From Mycolicibacterium novocastrense (GTDB lineage: Bacteria; Actinomycetota; Actinomycetes; Mycobacteriales; Mycobacteriaceae), in the NCBI RefSeq assembly GCF_001570485.1, contig NZ_BCTA01000028.1:124001-188000 (forward strand): 64,000 nt of DNA, written 5' to 3'. The translations under genes were made by a program, and so were the position numbers. The notes below the pieces were generated by a model. It searched no databases, was not told where the DNA came from, and saw only the letters and a list, made by a program, of their open reading frames with translations. Shown here piece after piece: positions 33,154-43,513 of this stretch (the first letter of the stretch is position 1; each line of letters begins with the position of its first letter).

Positions 33154-34662
33154 ATGGCCACCATCCTGACCCGGCTGCGGCTTCGCAGGACGGGCGCCGA
33201 AGACAAACCGGCCGAGCCGGTAACCGCCGGGCATCGGACCCGGGTCGGTGCGTGGCTCGGCCGCCCGATGACGTCGTTCCACCTCATCATCGCGGTGGCC
33301 GCATTGCTGACCACGCTGGGTCTGACGATGGTGCTGTCGGCATCCGGGGTGTACTCCTACGACCAGGACGGCTCGCCGTGGGTCGTATTCGCCAAGCAGG
33401 TGATGTGGACGGTCGTCGGGCTGTTCGCGTTCTACGTCGCGATGCGGATCCCGGTGCAACTGATGCGGCGCATGGCCTTCTCCAGCTTCGCGCTCACCAT
33501 CGTCCTGCTGATCCTGGTGCTCATCCCGGGCATCGGCACCGTGGCCAACGGTTCGCGCGGGTGGTTCGTGGTCGCCGGGTTCTCGATGCAGCCCTCCGAG
33601 CTGGCCAAGATCGCATTCGCCATCTGGGGCGCGCACCTGCTGGCCGCGCGCCGCATGGAGCAGGCGTCGCTGCGCGAGATGCTGATCCCGCTGGTACCTG
33701 CCGCCTTCGTCGCGCTGGCGCTCATCGTCGCCCAGCCCGACCTCGGGCAGACGGTGTCGCTGGGCATCATCCTGTTGGGCCTGCTCTGGTACGCCGGCCT
33801 GCCGCTGCGGGTGTTCGTGTCCTCGCTGCTCATGGTCGTGGTGTCGGCCGTCGTGCTGGCCATGGCCGAGGGGTACCGCTCGGCGAGGGTGCAGTCCTGG
33901 CTGAACCCCGGCGCCGACACGCAGGGGTCGGGCTATCAGGCCCGCCAGGCACGGTTCGCGCTGGCCAACGGCGGTGTGTTCGGCGACGGCCTCGGCCAGG
34001 GCGCGGCCAAGTGGAACTACCTGCCCAACGCGCACAACGACTTCATCTTCGCGATCATCGGCGAGGAACTCGGATTCATCGGCGCCGGCGGCCTGCTGTG
34101 CCTGTTCGGCCTGTTCGCCTACACCGGGATGCGCATCGCGCGGCGCTCCGCGGACCCGTTCCTGCGCCTGCTCACCGCCACCGCGACGCTGTGGATCATG
34201 GGCCAGGTGTTCATCAACGTCGGCTATGTGGTGGGCCTGCTACCCGTGACCGGGTTGCAGCTGCCCCTCATCTCCGCAGGTGGAACCTCAACGGCGACAA
34301 CGCTTCTGATGATCGGCATCATGGCGAGCGCGGCACGGCACGAACCGGAGGCGGTGGCGGCGTTGCGGGCCGGGCGCGACGACCGGGTCAACAGGCTGCT
34401 CCGGCTTCCGCTGCCCGCGCCCTACGTGCCGTCGCGGACCGAGGCGGTGCGCGACCGGCTCAATAAGCGCAGCCCGAAACGATCAGGCAAACCGCTGGCG
34501 CCAAAGCGCACCCGGGCGCCCAAGCCCGCGGCCAAACAGCCGCCCAAGCCCGCCCGTAAACGTCAGACGGCCGGTAAGTCGGCCCGGGCGGCAAGGCATC
34601 ATGGAGGCGGCCGCGCGGACACCAGCCGGCGGCGCGCACTGGAAGGTCAGCGTTACGGGTGA
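33154..34662 (+). CDS. ftsW: cell division SEDS protein FtsW (peptidoglycan glycosyltransferase)
   Basis: A 502-residue SEDS-family membrane protein that polymerises lipid II at the septum together with PbpB. Ten or so membrane helices are visible. Signature segments are [29 protein letters not shown], and [25 protein letters not shown] near the C terminus of the core. A long basic cytoplasmic tail of about 120 residues ([26 protein letters not shown]) follows, typical of mycobacterial FtsW, where it contacts FtsZ. The ATG at 33154 lies 6 bases after murD; its stop overlaps murG by 4 bases. Confidence 0.95.
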   Translation: MATILTRLRLRRTGAEDKPAEPVTAGHRTRVGAWLGRPMTSFHLIIAVAALLTTLGLTMVLSASGVYSYDQDGSPWVVFAKQVMWTVVGLFAFYVAMRIPVQLMRRMAFSSFALTIVLLILVLIPGIGTVANGSRGWFVVAGFSMQPSELAKIAFAIWGAHLLAARRMEQASLREMLIPLVPAAFVALALIVAQPDLGQTVSLGIILLGLLWYAGLPLRVFVSSLLMVVVSAVVLAMAEGYRSARVQSWLNPGADTQGSGYQARQARFALANGGVFGDGLGQGAAKWNYLPNAHNDFIFAIIGEELGFIGAGGLLCLFGLFAYTGMRIARRSADPFLRLLTATATLWIMGQVFINVGYVVGLLPVTGLQLPLISAGGTSTATTLLMIGIMASAARHEPEAVAALRAGRDDRVNRLLRLPLPAPYVPSRTEAVRDRLNKRSPKRSGKPLAPKRTRAPKPAAKQPPKPARKRQTAGKSARAARHHGGGRADTSRRRALEGQRYG

Positions 34663-35825
34663 ACGACACGGGTCCCGTCCCTCGGCGGCCGGGGGACGAC
34701 CGGGGAGTCTCCGTTGTCCTCGCGGGCGGTGGTACCGCGGGACACGTCGAACCGGCGATGGCGGTGGCCGACGCCCTGACCGAATTGGTGCCGGACGTGC
34801 GGATCACCGCTCTGGGTACCGAGCGCGGCCTGGAAACCAGGCTGGTCCCCGAACGCGGCTATCACCTCGAGCTGATCACGCCGGTGCCGCTGCCACGCAA
34901 ACCCTCCGGCGACCTCCTGCGCCTACCCCTTCGGGTGCGGCGGGCGGTACGGCAGACGCGGGCGCTGCTCGACGAGGTCGAGGCCGACGTGGTGATCGGC
35001 TTCGGCGGCTACGTCGCGTTGCCCGCCTATCTGGCCGCGCGCAGTGTGCGCCGAAGCAGGCGCGTGCCGGTGGTGGTGCACGAGGCGAACGCCAGCGCGG
35101 GCTGGGCCAACCGGGTCGGTGCGCGTTCGGCGCGGCGGGTGCTCTCGGCCGTTCCCGACCCCGGGCTGGGCCGGACCACCGAGGTGGTCGGGGTGCCGGT
35201 GCGCGCGGCGATCACCTCCCTGGACCGCGCGGCGTTGCGGGCCGAGGCCCGCGCACATTTCGGGTTCACCCCCGACGCCCGGGTGTTGTTGGTGTTCGGG
35301 GGGTCCCAAGGCGCGCAGTCGCTGAACCGCGCGGTGTCGGGCGCAGCCAAAGACCTTGCCGCGGCTGGCATTTCGGTGCTGCACGCGCACGGCCCCAAAA
35401 ACACCCTCGAGTTGCGCGAACCCGCCGACGGTGACCCGCCGTATGTTGCTGTGCCGTATCTGAACCGGATGGATCTCGCATACGCCGCGGCCGACGTGGC
35501 GATGTGCCGGTCGGGTGCGATGACGGTCGCCGAGCTGACCGCGGTCGGGTTGCCTGCGGTGTACGTTCCGCTGCCGATCGGCAATGGCGAACAACGGCTC
35601 AACGCGCTTCCCGTGGTCGACGCGGGTGGCGGGCTGATCGTCGACGACGCCGACCTGTCGCCGAGTTTCGTCGCCGAGACCGTCGTCGATCTGCTCACCG
35701 ACACCGGCCGGTTGCAGACGATGACGGCAGGCGCGGCGCTGGCCGGTCACCGCGACGCGGCCAGGCGGGTCGCCGAGATCGCCATCGAGGTGGCCCGAGC
35801 CGAGCCCCGAAAGGGTATGCGGTGA
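34659..35825 (+). CDS. murG: UDP-GlcNAc-lipid I N-acetylglucosaminyltransferase
   Basis: A 388-residue GT28 peripheral membrane enzyme making lipid II. The N-terminal glycine-rich loop [20 protein letters not shown] and the C-terminal donor-binding segments [18 protein letters not shown] and [30 protein letters not shown] identify it. The start is GTG 34659, inside the ftsW stop. The stop overlaps murC by 4 bases, so ftsW, murG and murC are translationally coupled. Confidence 0.96.
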   Translation: MNDTGPVPRRPGDDRGVSVVLAGGGTAGHVEPAMAVADALTELVPDVRITALGTERGLETRLVPERGYHLELITPVPLPRKPSGDLLRLPLRVRRAVRQTRALLDEVEADVVIGFGGYVALPAYLAARSVRRSRRVPVVVHEANASAGWANRVGARSARRVLSAVPDPGLGRTTEVVGVPVRAAITSLDRAALRAEARAHFGFTPDARVLLVFGGSQGAQSLNRAVSGAAKDLAAAGISVLHAHGPKNTLELREPADGDPPYVAVPYLNRMDLAYAAADVAMCRSGAMTVAELTAVGLPAVYVPLPIGNGEQRLNALPVVDAGGGLIVDDADLSPSFVAETVVDLLTDTGRLQTMTAGAALAGHRDAARRVAEIAIEVARAEPRKGMR

Positions 35826-37267
35826 AACCGAAGTCGTTGCCCGAGGAGCTGCAGCGGGTGCACATGGTGGGCATCGGCGGTGCCGGCATGTCGGGCATCG
35901 CGCGCATCCTGCTCGACCGCGGCGGGCTGGTGTCGGGCTCCGACGCCAAGGAGTCGCGGGCGGTGGCCGCATTGCGGGCCCGCGGCGCCTCGATCCGGAT
36001 CGGGCACGACGCCTCCTCGCTGGATCTGTTGCCCGACGGGCCGACCGCCGTCGTCACCACCCACGCCGCAATTCCCAAGACCAATCCCGAACTGGTCGAG
36101 GCCCGTCGCCGCGGTATCCCCGTGATACTGCGGCCGGTGGTGCTGGCCAAGCTGATGGCTGAGGACACCACCTTGATGGTGACTGGCACCGCGGGCAAGA
36201 CGACGACCACCTCGATGCTCATCGTGGCGTTGCAGCACAGCGGCTTCGATCCGTCCTTCGCCGTTGGCGGTGACCTCGGCGAGGCCGGCACGAATGCGCA
36301 CCACGGCAGCGGCGCGTACTTCGTGGCCGAGGCCGACGAGAGCGACGGATCGTTGGTGCAGTACGAGCCCGACATCGCGATCGTGACCAACGTCGAAGTC
36401 GACCACCTCGACTTCTTCGGCAGCGAACAGGCCTACGTCGACGTGTTCGACGCGTTCATGGAGCGCATCAAACCCGGTGGCGCACTGGTGGCCTGCCTCG
36501 ACGACCCCGGCGCCGCCGCGCTGGCCGAGCGCACCGCGCGGCTGGGCATCCGGGTGCTGCGCTACGGCAGCGACCCGGCCCAAATGCTGGACGCCACCCT
36601 GCTCAGCTGGGAGCAGCAGGGCACCTCTGCCGTCGCCCACATCCAACTGGCCGGCGAGGCCCACCCGCGGGTGATGCGGCTGTCGGTGCCCGGACGCCAC
36701 ATGGCCCTCAACGCGCTTGGGGCGCTGCTGGCCGCGTTGCAGGTCGACGCGCCCATCGACGCGGTGCTCGACGCGCTGGCCGACTTCGAGGGCGTGCGCC
36801 GCCGGTTCGAGTTGGTCGGCACCGCCGCGGGGGTGAAGGTGTTCGACGACTACGCCCACCATCCGACCAAGGTCGCCGCCGCGCTGACCGCGGTGTGCGC
36901 GCTGGCCAAGGAGTCACTGGGCCGCTCGATCGTCGTGTTCCAACCGCATTTGTACTCGCGCACAGAGGCTTTCGCACGCGAGTTCGGCGCAGCGTTGAGT
37001 GCGGCCGACGAGGTGTTCGTGCTCGACGTCTATGCCGCTCGTGAGCAGCCCATCGTCGGCGTGAGCGGCGCCACCGTCGCCGAGCACGTCACCGTGCCGG
37101 TCACCTATGTGCCCGATTTCGCCGCCGTCGCCGAGAGGGTGGCCGCGGCCGCCGCACCCGGCGACGTCGTCGTCACGATGGGGGCCGGTGACGTCACGAT
37201 GCTCGGCCCGGAGATCCTGACCGCGCTGCGCGTCAAGGCCAACCGGAGCACGCCGGGGTCGCGATGA
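35822..37267 (+). CDS. murC: UDP-N-acetylmuramate-L-alanine ligase
   Basis: A 481-residue Mur ligase adding the first amino acid, L-Ala, to UDP-MurNAc. The Rossmann-like [16 protein letters not shown] (residues about 15-30), the P-loop [29 protein letters not shown] and [13 protein letters not shown] motifs are present. GTG 35822 overlaps the murG stop; the murC stop overlaps ftsQ by 4 bases. In M. tuberculosis MurC is a known phosphorylation target of PknA-type kinases. Confidence 0.96.
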   Translation: MKPKSLPEELQRVHMVGIGGAGMSGIARILLDRGGLVSGSDAKESRAVAALRARGASIRIGHDASSLDLLPDGPTAVVTTHAAIPKTNPELVEARRRGIPVILRPVVLAKLMAEDTTLMVTGTAGKTTTTSMLIVALQHSGFDPSFAVGGDLGEAGTNAHHGSGAYFVAEADESDGSLVQYEPDIAIVTNVEVDHLDFFGSEQAYVDVFDAFMERIKPGGALVACLDDPGAAALAERTARLGIRVLRYGSDPAQMLDATLLSWEQQGTSAVAHIQLAGEAHPRVMRLSVPGRHMALNALGALLAALQVDAPIDAVLDALADFEGVRRRFELVGTAAGVKVFDDYAHHPTKVAAALTAVCALAKESLGRSIVVFQPHLYSRTEAFAREFGAALSAADEVFVLDVYAAREQPIVGVSGATVAEHVTVPVTYVPDFAAVAERVAAAAAPGDVVVTMGAGDVTMLGPEILTALRVKANRSTPGSR

Positions 37268-38214
37268 CCGGGCCGATCGACCGTGACCCGCAGTCCCCGG
37301 AGTTCCCGGAGCCCTCGGCGGAGCCCGAGCCGCAGGAGGAGGCGCCGCAGCCGCAGGAGACGCCCCAAGACACAGAAACACCCGTTGAGACAACGGATTT
37401 CGAGGGCCCGCGCCGGCGGGCGCGCCGCGAGCGTGAGGAGCGCCGCGCGGCGCAGGCCCGCGCCATGGCGATCGAGGAGGCCCGCAGGGAGGCCAAACGG
37501 CGTGCGCTGGGCAAGCCCGCCTCCGACACCCGCAAACTGCGCCGGGGAACGGTCCGCGGACTGAAGGTGCTGATGTGGTCGGCGCTGATCAGCGTCATCG
37601 TCGTCGGGCTGGGGCTGCTGTTGTACTTCACGCCGGTGATGGCGGTGCGCAACACGGTGGTCACCGGTGTGGGCGCGGTGACGCAGGAGGAGATCGTCGC
37701 GGCGGCGGCCGTCGCACCGGGGACGCCGCTGCTGCAGGTGAACACCGACAGCGTCGCCGAACGGGTGGCCGCGATCCGGCGGATCGCCAGTGCGCGTGTT
37801 CAGCGCCAGTACCCGTCCACCTTGCGGATCACCGTCGTCGAGCGGGTACCGGTGGTGGTCAAGGACTATCCGGACGGACCACACCTGTTCGACCGCGACG
37901 GCGTCGACTTCGCGATCGGCCCACCGCCGCCCGGGGTGCCCTATCTCGACACCGAGAATCCCGGTCCCAACGACGGACCGACCAAGGCGGCCCTGCAGGT
38001 GATGACGTCGCTGCGTCCGGAGGTCGCCGCGCAGGTCGCCCGCGTCGCGGCGCCCTCGGTCGCGGCCATCACCCTGCAGCTCATCGACGGCAGGGAGGTG
38101 GTATGGGGGACCACCGACCGAACCGAGGAGAAGGCGCTCAAACTCGGGGCGTTGCTCACCCAGCCGGGCAAGACCTATGACGTGTCGAGTCCGGACCTGC
38201 CCACCGTGAAGTGA
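37264..38214 (+). CDS. ftsQ: divisome protein FtsQ
   Basis: A 316-residue bitopic protein. A long acidic then basic cytoplasmic N terminus (Glu/Pro/Gln-rich first 40 residues, Arg/Ala-rich next 50) precedes one membrane helix ([21 protein letters not shown], about 102-122). The periplasmic POTRA domain ([25 protein letters not shown], then the [26 protein letters not shown] beta region) follows. FtsQ bridges FtsL/FtsB and the FtsW synthase. The last 50 residues form the C-terminal domain that contacts FtsB. It is separated from ftsZ by 197 bases carrying the likely ftsZ promoter. Confidence 0.93.
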   Translation: MTGPIDRDPQSPEFPEPSAEPEPQEEAPQPQETPQDTETPVETTDFEGPRRRARREREERRAAQARAMAIEEARREAKRRALGKPASDTRKLRRGTVRGLKVLMWSALISVIVVGLGLLLYFTPVMAVRNTVVTGVGAVTQEEIVAAAAVAPGTPLLQVNTDSVAERVAAIRRIASARVQRQYPSTLRITVVERVPVVVKDYPDGPHLFDRDGVDFAIGPPPPGVPYLDTENPGPNDGPTKAALQVMTSLRPEVAAQVARVAAPSVAAITLQLIDGREVVWGTTDRTEEKALKLGALLTQPGKTYDVSSPDLPTVK

Positions 38215-38310
38215 GTTGGCGCGCGTCCAGCCGCGAAGTTGCACGAAAAATTTGTCGCGCGTGTCGGCGCGCCTGCATCGCTGGGTCGCGACCTCGCCCT
38301 ACCGTTCTGG

Positions 38311-38340
38311 TTGCGCGGAACAACTTGACATAACTATAAC
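38311..38340 (+). promoter_or_regulatory. likely ftsZ promoter region
   Basis: TTGCGC (38311-38316) and TATAAC (38335-38340) form a -35/-10 pair with an 18-base spacer about 72 bases before the ftsZ ATG. A second -35-like TTGACA (38325-38330) is nested in the same AT-rich island, which stands out from the GC-rich surroundings. Multiple tandem ftsZ promoters are known in mycobacteria; which is used here cannot be decided. Confidence 0.45.
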
Positions 38341-38411
38341 CCTCTGGTTGAGGTTTAGGGTTTGCCAAAGACTCGGCGTGTCGTCGGACAACTTGGGAGG
38401 AAGGGATCGCG

Positions 38412-39551
38412 ATGACCCCCCCACACAACTACCTCGCCGTCATCAAGGTGGTCGGCATCGGGGGCGGCGGAGTCAATGCCGTCAACCGGATGATCGAACA
38501 GGGCCTCAAGGGCGTGGAGTTCATCGCCATCAACACCGACGCGCAGGCGTTGTTGATGAGCGACGCCGACGTCAAGCTCGACGTCGGTCGCGACTCCACG
38601 CGCGGCCTCGGCGCGGGCGCCGATCCCGAGGTGGGGCGCAAGGCCGCCGAGGACGCCAAGGACGACATCGAGGAACTGCTGCGCGGCGCCGACATGGTGT
38701 TCGTCACGGCGGGCGAGGGCGGCGGCACCGGCACGGGCGGCGCGCCCGTCGTGGCGTCGATCGCGCGCAAGCTGGGCGCACTGACCGTCGGCGTGGTGAC
38801 GCGGCCCTTCTCGTTCGAGGGCAAGCGGCGCAGCAACCAGGCCGAGAACGGTATCCAGGCGCTGCGGGAGAGCTGCGACACGCTCATCGTGATTCCCAAC
38901 GACCGCCTGCTGCAGATGGGCGATGCCGCGGTTTCGCTGATGGACGCGTTCCGCAGCGCCGACGAGGTGCTGCTCAACGGCGTACAGGGCATCACCGACC
39001 TGATCACCACGCCCGGCCTGATCAATGTCGACTTCGCCGACGTCAAGGGCGTGATGAGCGGGGCAGGCACCGCGCTGATGGGCATCGGCTCGGCGCGGGG
39101 TGACGGCCGTGCGCTCAAAGCCGCCGAGATCGCGATCAACTCGCCGCTGCTGGAGGCCTCGATGGAGGGGGCCCAGGGTGTGCTGCTCTCGGTCGCGGGC
39201 GGCAGCGATCTGGGCCTGTTCGAGATCAACGAAGCCGCGTCGCTGGTGCAGGACGCCGCTCACCCCGACGCCAACATCATCTTCGGCACGGTCATCGATG
39301 ACTCGCTCGGCGACGAGGTACGGGTCACCGTGATCGCCGCGGGCTTCGACTCGGCCGGCCCCGGACGCAAACCCGTGGTCAGCCCGGCCGAAGGGCAGGG
39401 CATCACCCCGGGTAAGGCCGGCAAGGTGAGCACATCGCTGTTCGAGCCCGCGGACCCGGCGAGCGTGCCGGTGCACACCAACGGCGCGACGGTCAGTATC
39501 GGCGGGGACGATGACGACGACGTCGACGTGCCGCCGTTCATGCGCCACTGA
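38412..39551 (+). CDS. ftsZ: cell division GTPase FtsZ
   Basis: The tubulin-like Z-ring GTPase, 379 residues. The nucleotide-binding segments [16 protein letters not shown] and the tubulin signature [15 protein letters not shown] (about 101-115), the T7 loop [13 protein letters not shown] with catalytic acidic residues, and the C-terminal peptide [12 protein letters not shown] that binds FtsW, SepF and others are present. ATG 38412 follows GGGAGGAAGGG. It starts a separate transcription unit (promoter in the 197-base gap) with pgeF, yggS, sepF and yggT. Confidence 0.97.
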   Translation: MTPPHNYLAVIKVVGIGGGGVNAVNRMIEQGLKGVEFIAINTDAQALLMSDADVKLDVGRDSTRGLGAGADPEVGRKAAEDAKDDIEELLRGADMVFVTAGEGGGTGTGGAPVVASIARKLGALTVGVVTRPFSFEGKRRSNQAENGIQALRESCDTLIVIPNDRLLQMGDAAVSLMDAFRSADEVLLNGVQGITDLITTPGLINVDFADVKGVMSGAGTALMGIGSARGDGRALKAAEIAINSPLLEASMEGAQGVLLSVAGGSDLGLFEINEAASLVQDAAHPDANIIFGTVIDDSLGDEVRVTVIAAGFDSAGPGRKPVVSPAEGQGITPGKAGKVSTSLFEPADPASVPVHTNGATVSIGGDDDDDVDVPPFMRH

Positions 39552-39570
39552 TCCGGCAATACTGGCGACC

Positions 39571-40278
39571 GTGACGGTTCGCATACGGCGCGTGACCACG
39601 ACACGGGCCGGCGGCGTCTCCGCGCCGCCGTTCGACACCTTCAACCTCGGCGACCACGTCGGCGATGATCCGCAGGCCGTGGCCGCCAACCGTAAACGGC
39701 TCGGCGACGCCATCGGATTGGGCGACGACGCGATCGTGTGGATGAATCAGGTGCACGGCGATCACGTCGTCGTGGTCGACGGCGCCACGGTTCACGCCGT
39801 CGATGAAACTGACGCATTGGTCACCGCCACACCGCGATTGGCTTTGGCGGTGGTTACCGCCGATTGCGTTCCCGTTTTATTGGGTGACGCGCGCGCCGGT
39901 GTGGTGGCCGCCGTGCACGCCGGGCGCGTCGGTGCGCAGAAGGGCGTCGTGTCGCGCACCGTGGAGGTGATGCTGTCGCTGGGCGCGCACGCCGAGGACA
40001 TCTCGGCGCTGCTCGGGCCCGCGGCCAGCGGGCGCAACTACGAGGTCCCGGCCGCGATGGCCGCCGAGGTCGAGACCGCGTTGCCGGGCAGCCGCACGAC
40101 GAGTTCGAAGAACACGCCCGCGCTGGACCTGCGAGCCGGAATCCACCGGCAGTTAACGAATTTGGGCGTCAAGGCCATCGACGTCGACCCTCGCTGCACG
40201 ATCGAGGACCCCAACCTGTTCAGCCATCGGCGCGACGCCCCTACCGGGCGGCTCGCCTCACTGGTGTGGATGGAGTGA
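39571..40278 (+). CDS. pgeF: PgeF/YfiH-type multicopper-polyphenol-oxidoreductase fold protein
   Basis: A 235-residue DUF152/YfiH protein. The zinc ligands are in NQVHGDHVV, VVTADCVPVLL and AAVHAGRVGAQKG (His, Cys, His), as in YlmD/PgeF. Family members have been linked to peptidoglycan precursor editing and to purine nucleoside cleavage. The GTG at 39571 lies 19 bases after ftsZ and the stop overlaps yggS by 4 bases. Part of the gene (39,805-39,890 and about 40,150) has TTA, TTG, GTT and CGA codons unlike the rest of the window. Confidence 0.85.
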   Translation: MTVRIRRVTTTRAGGVSAPPFDTFNLGDHVGDDPQAVAANRKRLGDAIGLGDDAIVWMNQVHGDHVVVVDGATVHAVDETDALVTATPRLALAVVTADCVPVLLGDARAGVVAAVHAGRVGAQKGVVSRTVEVMLSLGAHAEDISALLGPAASGRNYEVPAAMAAEVETALPGSRTTSSKNTPALDLRAGIHRQLTNLGVKAIDVDPRCTIEDPNLFSHRRDAPTGRLASLVWME

Positions 40279-41078
40279 GCGACACCGTGCCGTCATCCCG
40301 CGAAGTCGAGCTGAGCGAAGCGCTGGTGGCCGTGCGCACCAGGCTCGCCGCCGCCGCCGAGGCCGCGGGACGCAATATCGGCGAAATTGAATTGTTACCG
40401 GTAACCAAATTCTTTCCCGCCGGCGATGTCGTAATTCTTCGCCGTTTGGGTTGTGAGGCTTTCGGCGAATCACGGGAACAGGAAGCGTCGAATAAGGTCT
40501 CAGAAATCGCTTCGATTCCGGATATCGGACCCATTCGCTGGCACATGGTCGGACGGATACAGCGCAATAAAGCGCGATCCATTGCCGGCTGGGCGTATGC
40601 GGCGCACTCGGTCGACACCCGCAAGTTGGTCGACGCCCTGAGCCGCGCGGCGTCCACCGCGCTCGACGAGGGTCGACGCGCCGAACCGCTGCGCGTCTTC
40701 ATCCAGGTGAGCCTCGACGGGGACGAAAAGCGCGGCGGTGTCGACATCAACAGGCCCGACGCGGTCGATGAGTTGTGCGCCGCGGCGCACGCCGCATCCG
40801 GGTTGGCGTTCGCCGGTCTGATGGCGATCCCTCCGCTCGACGAGGACGCGGACGCGGCGTTCGCGCGGGTGAACACCGAGTACAGGCGGGTCCAGGCCGC
40901 CTACCCGCAGCGCCTCGAGCTGTCGGCCGGGATGTCGAACGATCTCGAAGCGGCGGTCAAACACGGCTCCACATGTGTGCGTGTCGGTACCGCGTTATTG
41001 GGACAACGTCCTTTACCGTCACCAGAAGTAGTCACTCCAGTCACATCTTCATCACAGACACCAGAGTCCAGGGCATGA
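40275..41078 (+). CDS. yggS: YggS-family pyridoxal phosphate homeostasis protein
   Basis: A 267-residue PLP-binding alanine racemase-fold protein. The lysine that binds PLP lies in [14 protein letters not shown] (canonical VSKxxP), the SREQE and [14 protein letters not shown] segments and the C-terminal [27 protein letters not shown] are the family signature. It maintains PLP and amino acid balance in the cytoplasm. GTG 40275 overlaps the pgeF stop (GTGA); ATG 40266 is an alternative. The bases at about 40,375-40,560 and 40,990-41,078 have AT-rich, rare codons (TTA, ATA, CTT, AAT). Confidence 0.9.
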   Translation: MSDTVPSSREVELSEALVAVRTRLAAAAEAAGRNIGEIELLPVTKFFPAGDVVILRRLGCEAFGESREQEASNKVSEIASIPDIGPIRWHMVGRIQRNKARSIAGWAYAAHSVDTRKLVDALSRAASTALDEGRRAEPLRVFIQVSLDGDEKRGGVDINRPDAVDELCAAAHAASGLAFAGLMAIPPLDEDADAAFARVNTEYRRVQAAYPQRLELSAGMSNDLEAAVKHGSTCVRVGTALLGQRPLPSPEVVTPVTSSSQTPESRA

Positions 41079-41091
41079 GAAGGGTCGAACG

Positions 41092-41727
41092 ATGAGCACA
41101 CTTCACAAGGTCAAGGCCTACTTCGGTATGGCCCCGATGGACGATTACGACGACGAGTACTACGAGGACGACGACCGCGGCGCCTCCCGTGGGTATTCGC
41201 GCCGTGGTCGAGACGACCATTTCGACGACGACGGTTACGGCTCGGGGCACCGCGGCTACGACGACCGCGACTACGACGATGCGCCCGGCGGTTACCGCGG
41301 TTACGAGGACCGCTTCGAGCCGAGACTGCGCGCACCGCGCGAATTCGAGCGTCCCGCACCACGTTTCGCCCCGATGCGCGGTGCCACCCGCGGCGCGCTG
41401 GCCATGGACCCGCGCCGGATGGCCGAGCTGTTCGAGGCGGGCAGTCCTCTGGCGAAGATCACCACGCTGCGGCCGAAGGACTACAGCGAGGCCCGCACGA
41501 TCGGCGAACGGTTCCGCGACGGAACCCCGGTGATCATGGACCTGGTCTCGATGGACAACGCCGATGCCAAGCGCCTCGTCGACTTCGCCGCGGGCCTGGC
41601 TTTCGCGCTGAGGGGGTCCTTCGACAAGGTCGCCACGAAGGTGTTCCTGCTGTCGCCGGCCGACATCGACGTGACGGCCGAGGAGCGGCGCCGCATCGCC
41701 GAGGCCGGCTTCTACTCCTATCAATAG
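41092..41727 (+). CDS. sepF: Z-ring anchoring protein SepF
   Basis: A 211-residue cytoplasmic protein that tethers FtsZ to the membrane in actinobacteria lacking FtsA. The first ten residues ([13 protein letters not shown]) form the amphipathic membrane-binding helix. A long acidic, Asp/Tyr/Arg/Gly-rich linker (about residues 15-85) follows, then the conserved SepF fold ([52 protein letters not shown]) that dimerises and binds the FtsZ tail. The ATG at 41092 lies 13 bases after yggS. Confidence 0.94.
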   Translation: MSTLHKVKAYFGMAPMDDYDDEYYEDDDRGASRGYSRRGRDDHFDDDGYGSGHRGYDDRDYDDAPGGYRGYEDRFEPRLRAPREFERPAPRFAPMRGATRGALAMDPRRMAELFEAGSPLAKITTLRPKDYSEARTIGERFRDGTPVIMDLVSMDNADAKRLVDFAAGLAFALRGSFDKVATKVFLLSPADIDVTAEERRRIAEAGFYSYQ

Positions 41728-41761
41728 GACGTCTCACCGACGGGTAGGCTGGCGTCGCGTG

Positions 41762-41805
41762 CGGGCTTGAGCGGTCTCTTTGGCGACTTGCCTGTATCAA
41801 GCCCG
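41762..41805. repeat. 9-base inverted repeat upstream of yggT
   Basis: CGGGCTTGA (41762-41770) and TCAAGCCCG (41797-41805) are perfect complements separated by 26 bases, in the 120-base gap between sepF and yggT. It could be a hairpin or a regulator-binding palindrome. No T-run follows, so it is not a clear terminator. Confidence 0.5.
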
Positions 41806-41847
41806 TATGAAAAGTCACATCTGTGCCCGTAGTGAGGACCGTCGGCG

Positions 41848-42138
41848 TTGTCGCTCTTCTTTGAAATCCTGGGCTTCGCCCTGTTCGTCTTCTGGCTGTT
41901 GTTGATCGCGCGGGTCGTGGTCGAGTTCATCCGGTCGTTCTCGCGGGACTGGCATCCGAAGGGTGCCACCGTGGTGATCCTCGAGATCATCATGACCTTG
42001 ACCGATCCGCCGGTGAAGCTGCTGCGGCGCCTCATTCCCCAGCTCACGATAGGTGCGGTGCGGTTCGACCTGTCGATCATGGTGCTGCTGCTGGTCGCGT
42101 TCATCGGTATGCAACTGGCCTTCGGCGCGGCGGCCTGA
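41848..42138 (+). CDS. YggT-family membrane protein
   Basis: A 96-residue protein with two hydrophobic segments (LFFEILGFALFVFWLLLIARVVVEF and the C-terminal FDLSIMVLLLVAFIGMQLAFG) typical of YggT; the family is located beside division genes in many bacteria. The start is a TTG at 41848, chosen because it gives a length and N terminus matching M. tuberculosis Rv2146c (96 residues, M-x-x-F-F). No ATG or GTG in frame fits. Its function is not known, although YggT/Ylm proteins are linked to division or cell shape. Confidence 0.85.
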   Translation: MSLFFEILGFALFVFWLLLIARVVVEFIRSFSRDWHPKGATVVILEIIMTLTDPPVKLLRRLIPQLTIGAVRFDLSIMVLLLVAFIGMQLAFGAAA

Positions 42139-42343
42139 GACCGCGCACGCAGCGGACGTTTGCCCAGAAGAAATTGAGCGGCGAAATGGTCGTCGGGTCA
42201 CCGGCCGTGTTTGAAATTCGCTCTTAATTTCATCCTCTTCTGCTACGGCCGCGGCTGGTGTGACAGGATGGACGCCAGTTACGTTCCACCCACGCTTTAC
42301 ACTTTGAGACCGGTTGACTGTCCAGACTTCATAGGGGGCGACA

Positions 42344-43144
42344 ATGCCGCTCACACCCGCCGACGTTCACAACGTCGCGTTCAGCAAGCCACCCATTGGC
42401 AAGCGCGGCTACAACGAGGATGAGGTTGACGCCTTCCTCGATCTGGTCGAGAACGAGCTGACGCGCCTCATCGAGGAGAACACCGACCTCCGGCAGCGTG
42501 TCGCCGAGCTGGAGCAGGAGTTGGCTTCCGGCGGTTCCGGCGGTGGCCAGTCGACACAGGCCATACCCGTCTACGAGCAGCCCGCCTCCGAGCCCGCTCC
42601 GACGCCGCAGCCTGCCTACGAGGCGCCCTCGGCGCAGGCCAGTGAGGACCAGGCGTTGAAGGCGGCCAAGGTGTTGAGCCTGGCCCAGGACACGGCGGAC
42701 CGGTTGACCAGCACCGCCAAGGCGGAGTCGGAGAAGCTGCTCGCCGATGCGCGGGCGCAGGCCGACGCACTGGTGAGCGAGGCCCGCCAGACGGCCGAGA
42801 CCACCGTGGCGGATGCTCGCCAGCGCGCCGACGCGATGCTGGCCGACGCCCAGACCCGGTCGGAGGCGCAGCTGCGCCAGGCGCAGGAGAAGGCCGACGC
42901 CCTGCAGGCCGACGCGGAGCGCAAGCATTCGGAGATCATGGGCACCATCAACCAGCAGCGCACGGTGCTGGAGGGCCGCCTCGAACAGTTGCGCACCTTC
43001 GAGCGCGAATACCGCACCCGGCTCAAGACCTATCTGGAGTCCCAGCTCGAGGAGCTCGGCCAGCGCGGTTCGGCCGCGCCCGTCGACTCCAGCGCCGGAA
43101 ACGACGGTGGCGGCTTCAATCAGTTCAACCGGGGAAACAACTGA
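42344..43144 (+). CDS. wag31: polar growth protein Wag31 (DivIVA)
   Basis: A 266-residue coiled-coil protein that recruits the elongation machinery to the cell poles and is essential in mycobacteria. The N-terminal DivIVA lipid-binding domain ([35 protein letters not shown], residues about 5-40) is followed by a linker and a long coiled coil (about 90-235) and a short Gly/Asn-rich end. The phosphorylated threonine known in M. tuberculosis (Thr73) corresponds to Thr71 in the STQAIP motif. ATG 42344 lies after GGGGGCGAC. The 205-base gap upstream is AT-rich for this genome and probably carries its promoter. Confidence 0.96.
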   Translation: MPLTPADVHNVAFSKPPIGKRGYNEDEVDAFLDLVENELTRLIEENTDLRQRVAELEQELASGGSGGGQSTQAIPVYEQPASEPAPTPQPAYEAPSAQASEDQALKAAKVLSLAQDTADRLTSTAKAESEKLLADARAQADALVSEARQTAETTVADARQRADAMLADAQTRSEAQLRQAQEKADALQADAERKHSEIMGTINQQRTVLEGRLEQLRTFEREYRTRLKTYLESQLEELGQRGSAAPVDSSAGNDGGGFNQFNRGNN

Positions 43145-43170
43145 ACCCCGGTCTGGCCTAGGGTTGATCA

Positions 43171-43497
43171 ATGCTGATCGTTGCGCTCGTCCTTGCTGTC
43201 ATCGGCCTCGCGGCGCTGGTGACCGCCGTTGTCACCAGCAATGAACTGATCGCCTGGGTCTGTATCGCGGCCAGCGTGATCGGTGTGGTGCTGCTGATCG
43301 TCGACGCGGTGCGGGAGCGGTCGGGCCGCAAGGCCGACACCGCCGCCGACGCGCAGACCGATGCCGACCCGGAGTACTACGAGGACTATCCCGACGACCA
43401 GACCGTCGCGGAGCAACCCGAGTACGCGGGCGAGCCCGGCGCGGACGACGAGACCACGGTCGTCGAACAAGCCGACTCCGGCGAAGACCGCCGCTAA
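43171..43497 (+). CDS. small membrane protein with acidic tail (Rv2144c type)
   Basis: A 108-residue protein with two membrane helices (MLIVALVLAVIGLAALVTAVVTS and LIAWVCIAASVIGVVLLIVDAV) followed by a very acidic 55-residue cytoplasmic tail rich in Asp, Glu and Tyr. It is 26 bases after wag31 and conserved in that position in mycobacteria. No function is recognised. The acidic tail could bind a basic partner or metal ions. Confidence 0.78.
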   Translation: MLIVALVLAVIGLAALVTAVVTSNELIAWVCIAASVIGVVLLIVDAVRERSGRKADTAADAQTDADPEYYEDYPDDQTVAEQPEYAGEPGADDETTVVEQADSGEDRR

Positions 43498-43513
43498 TCC
43501 ATTGGGGCTGTTG

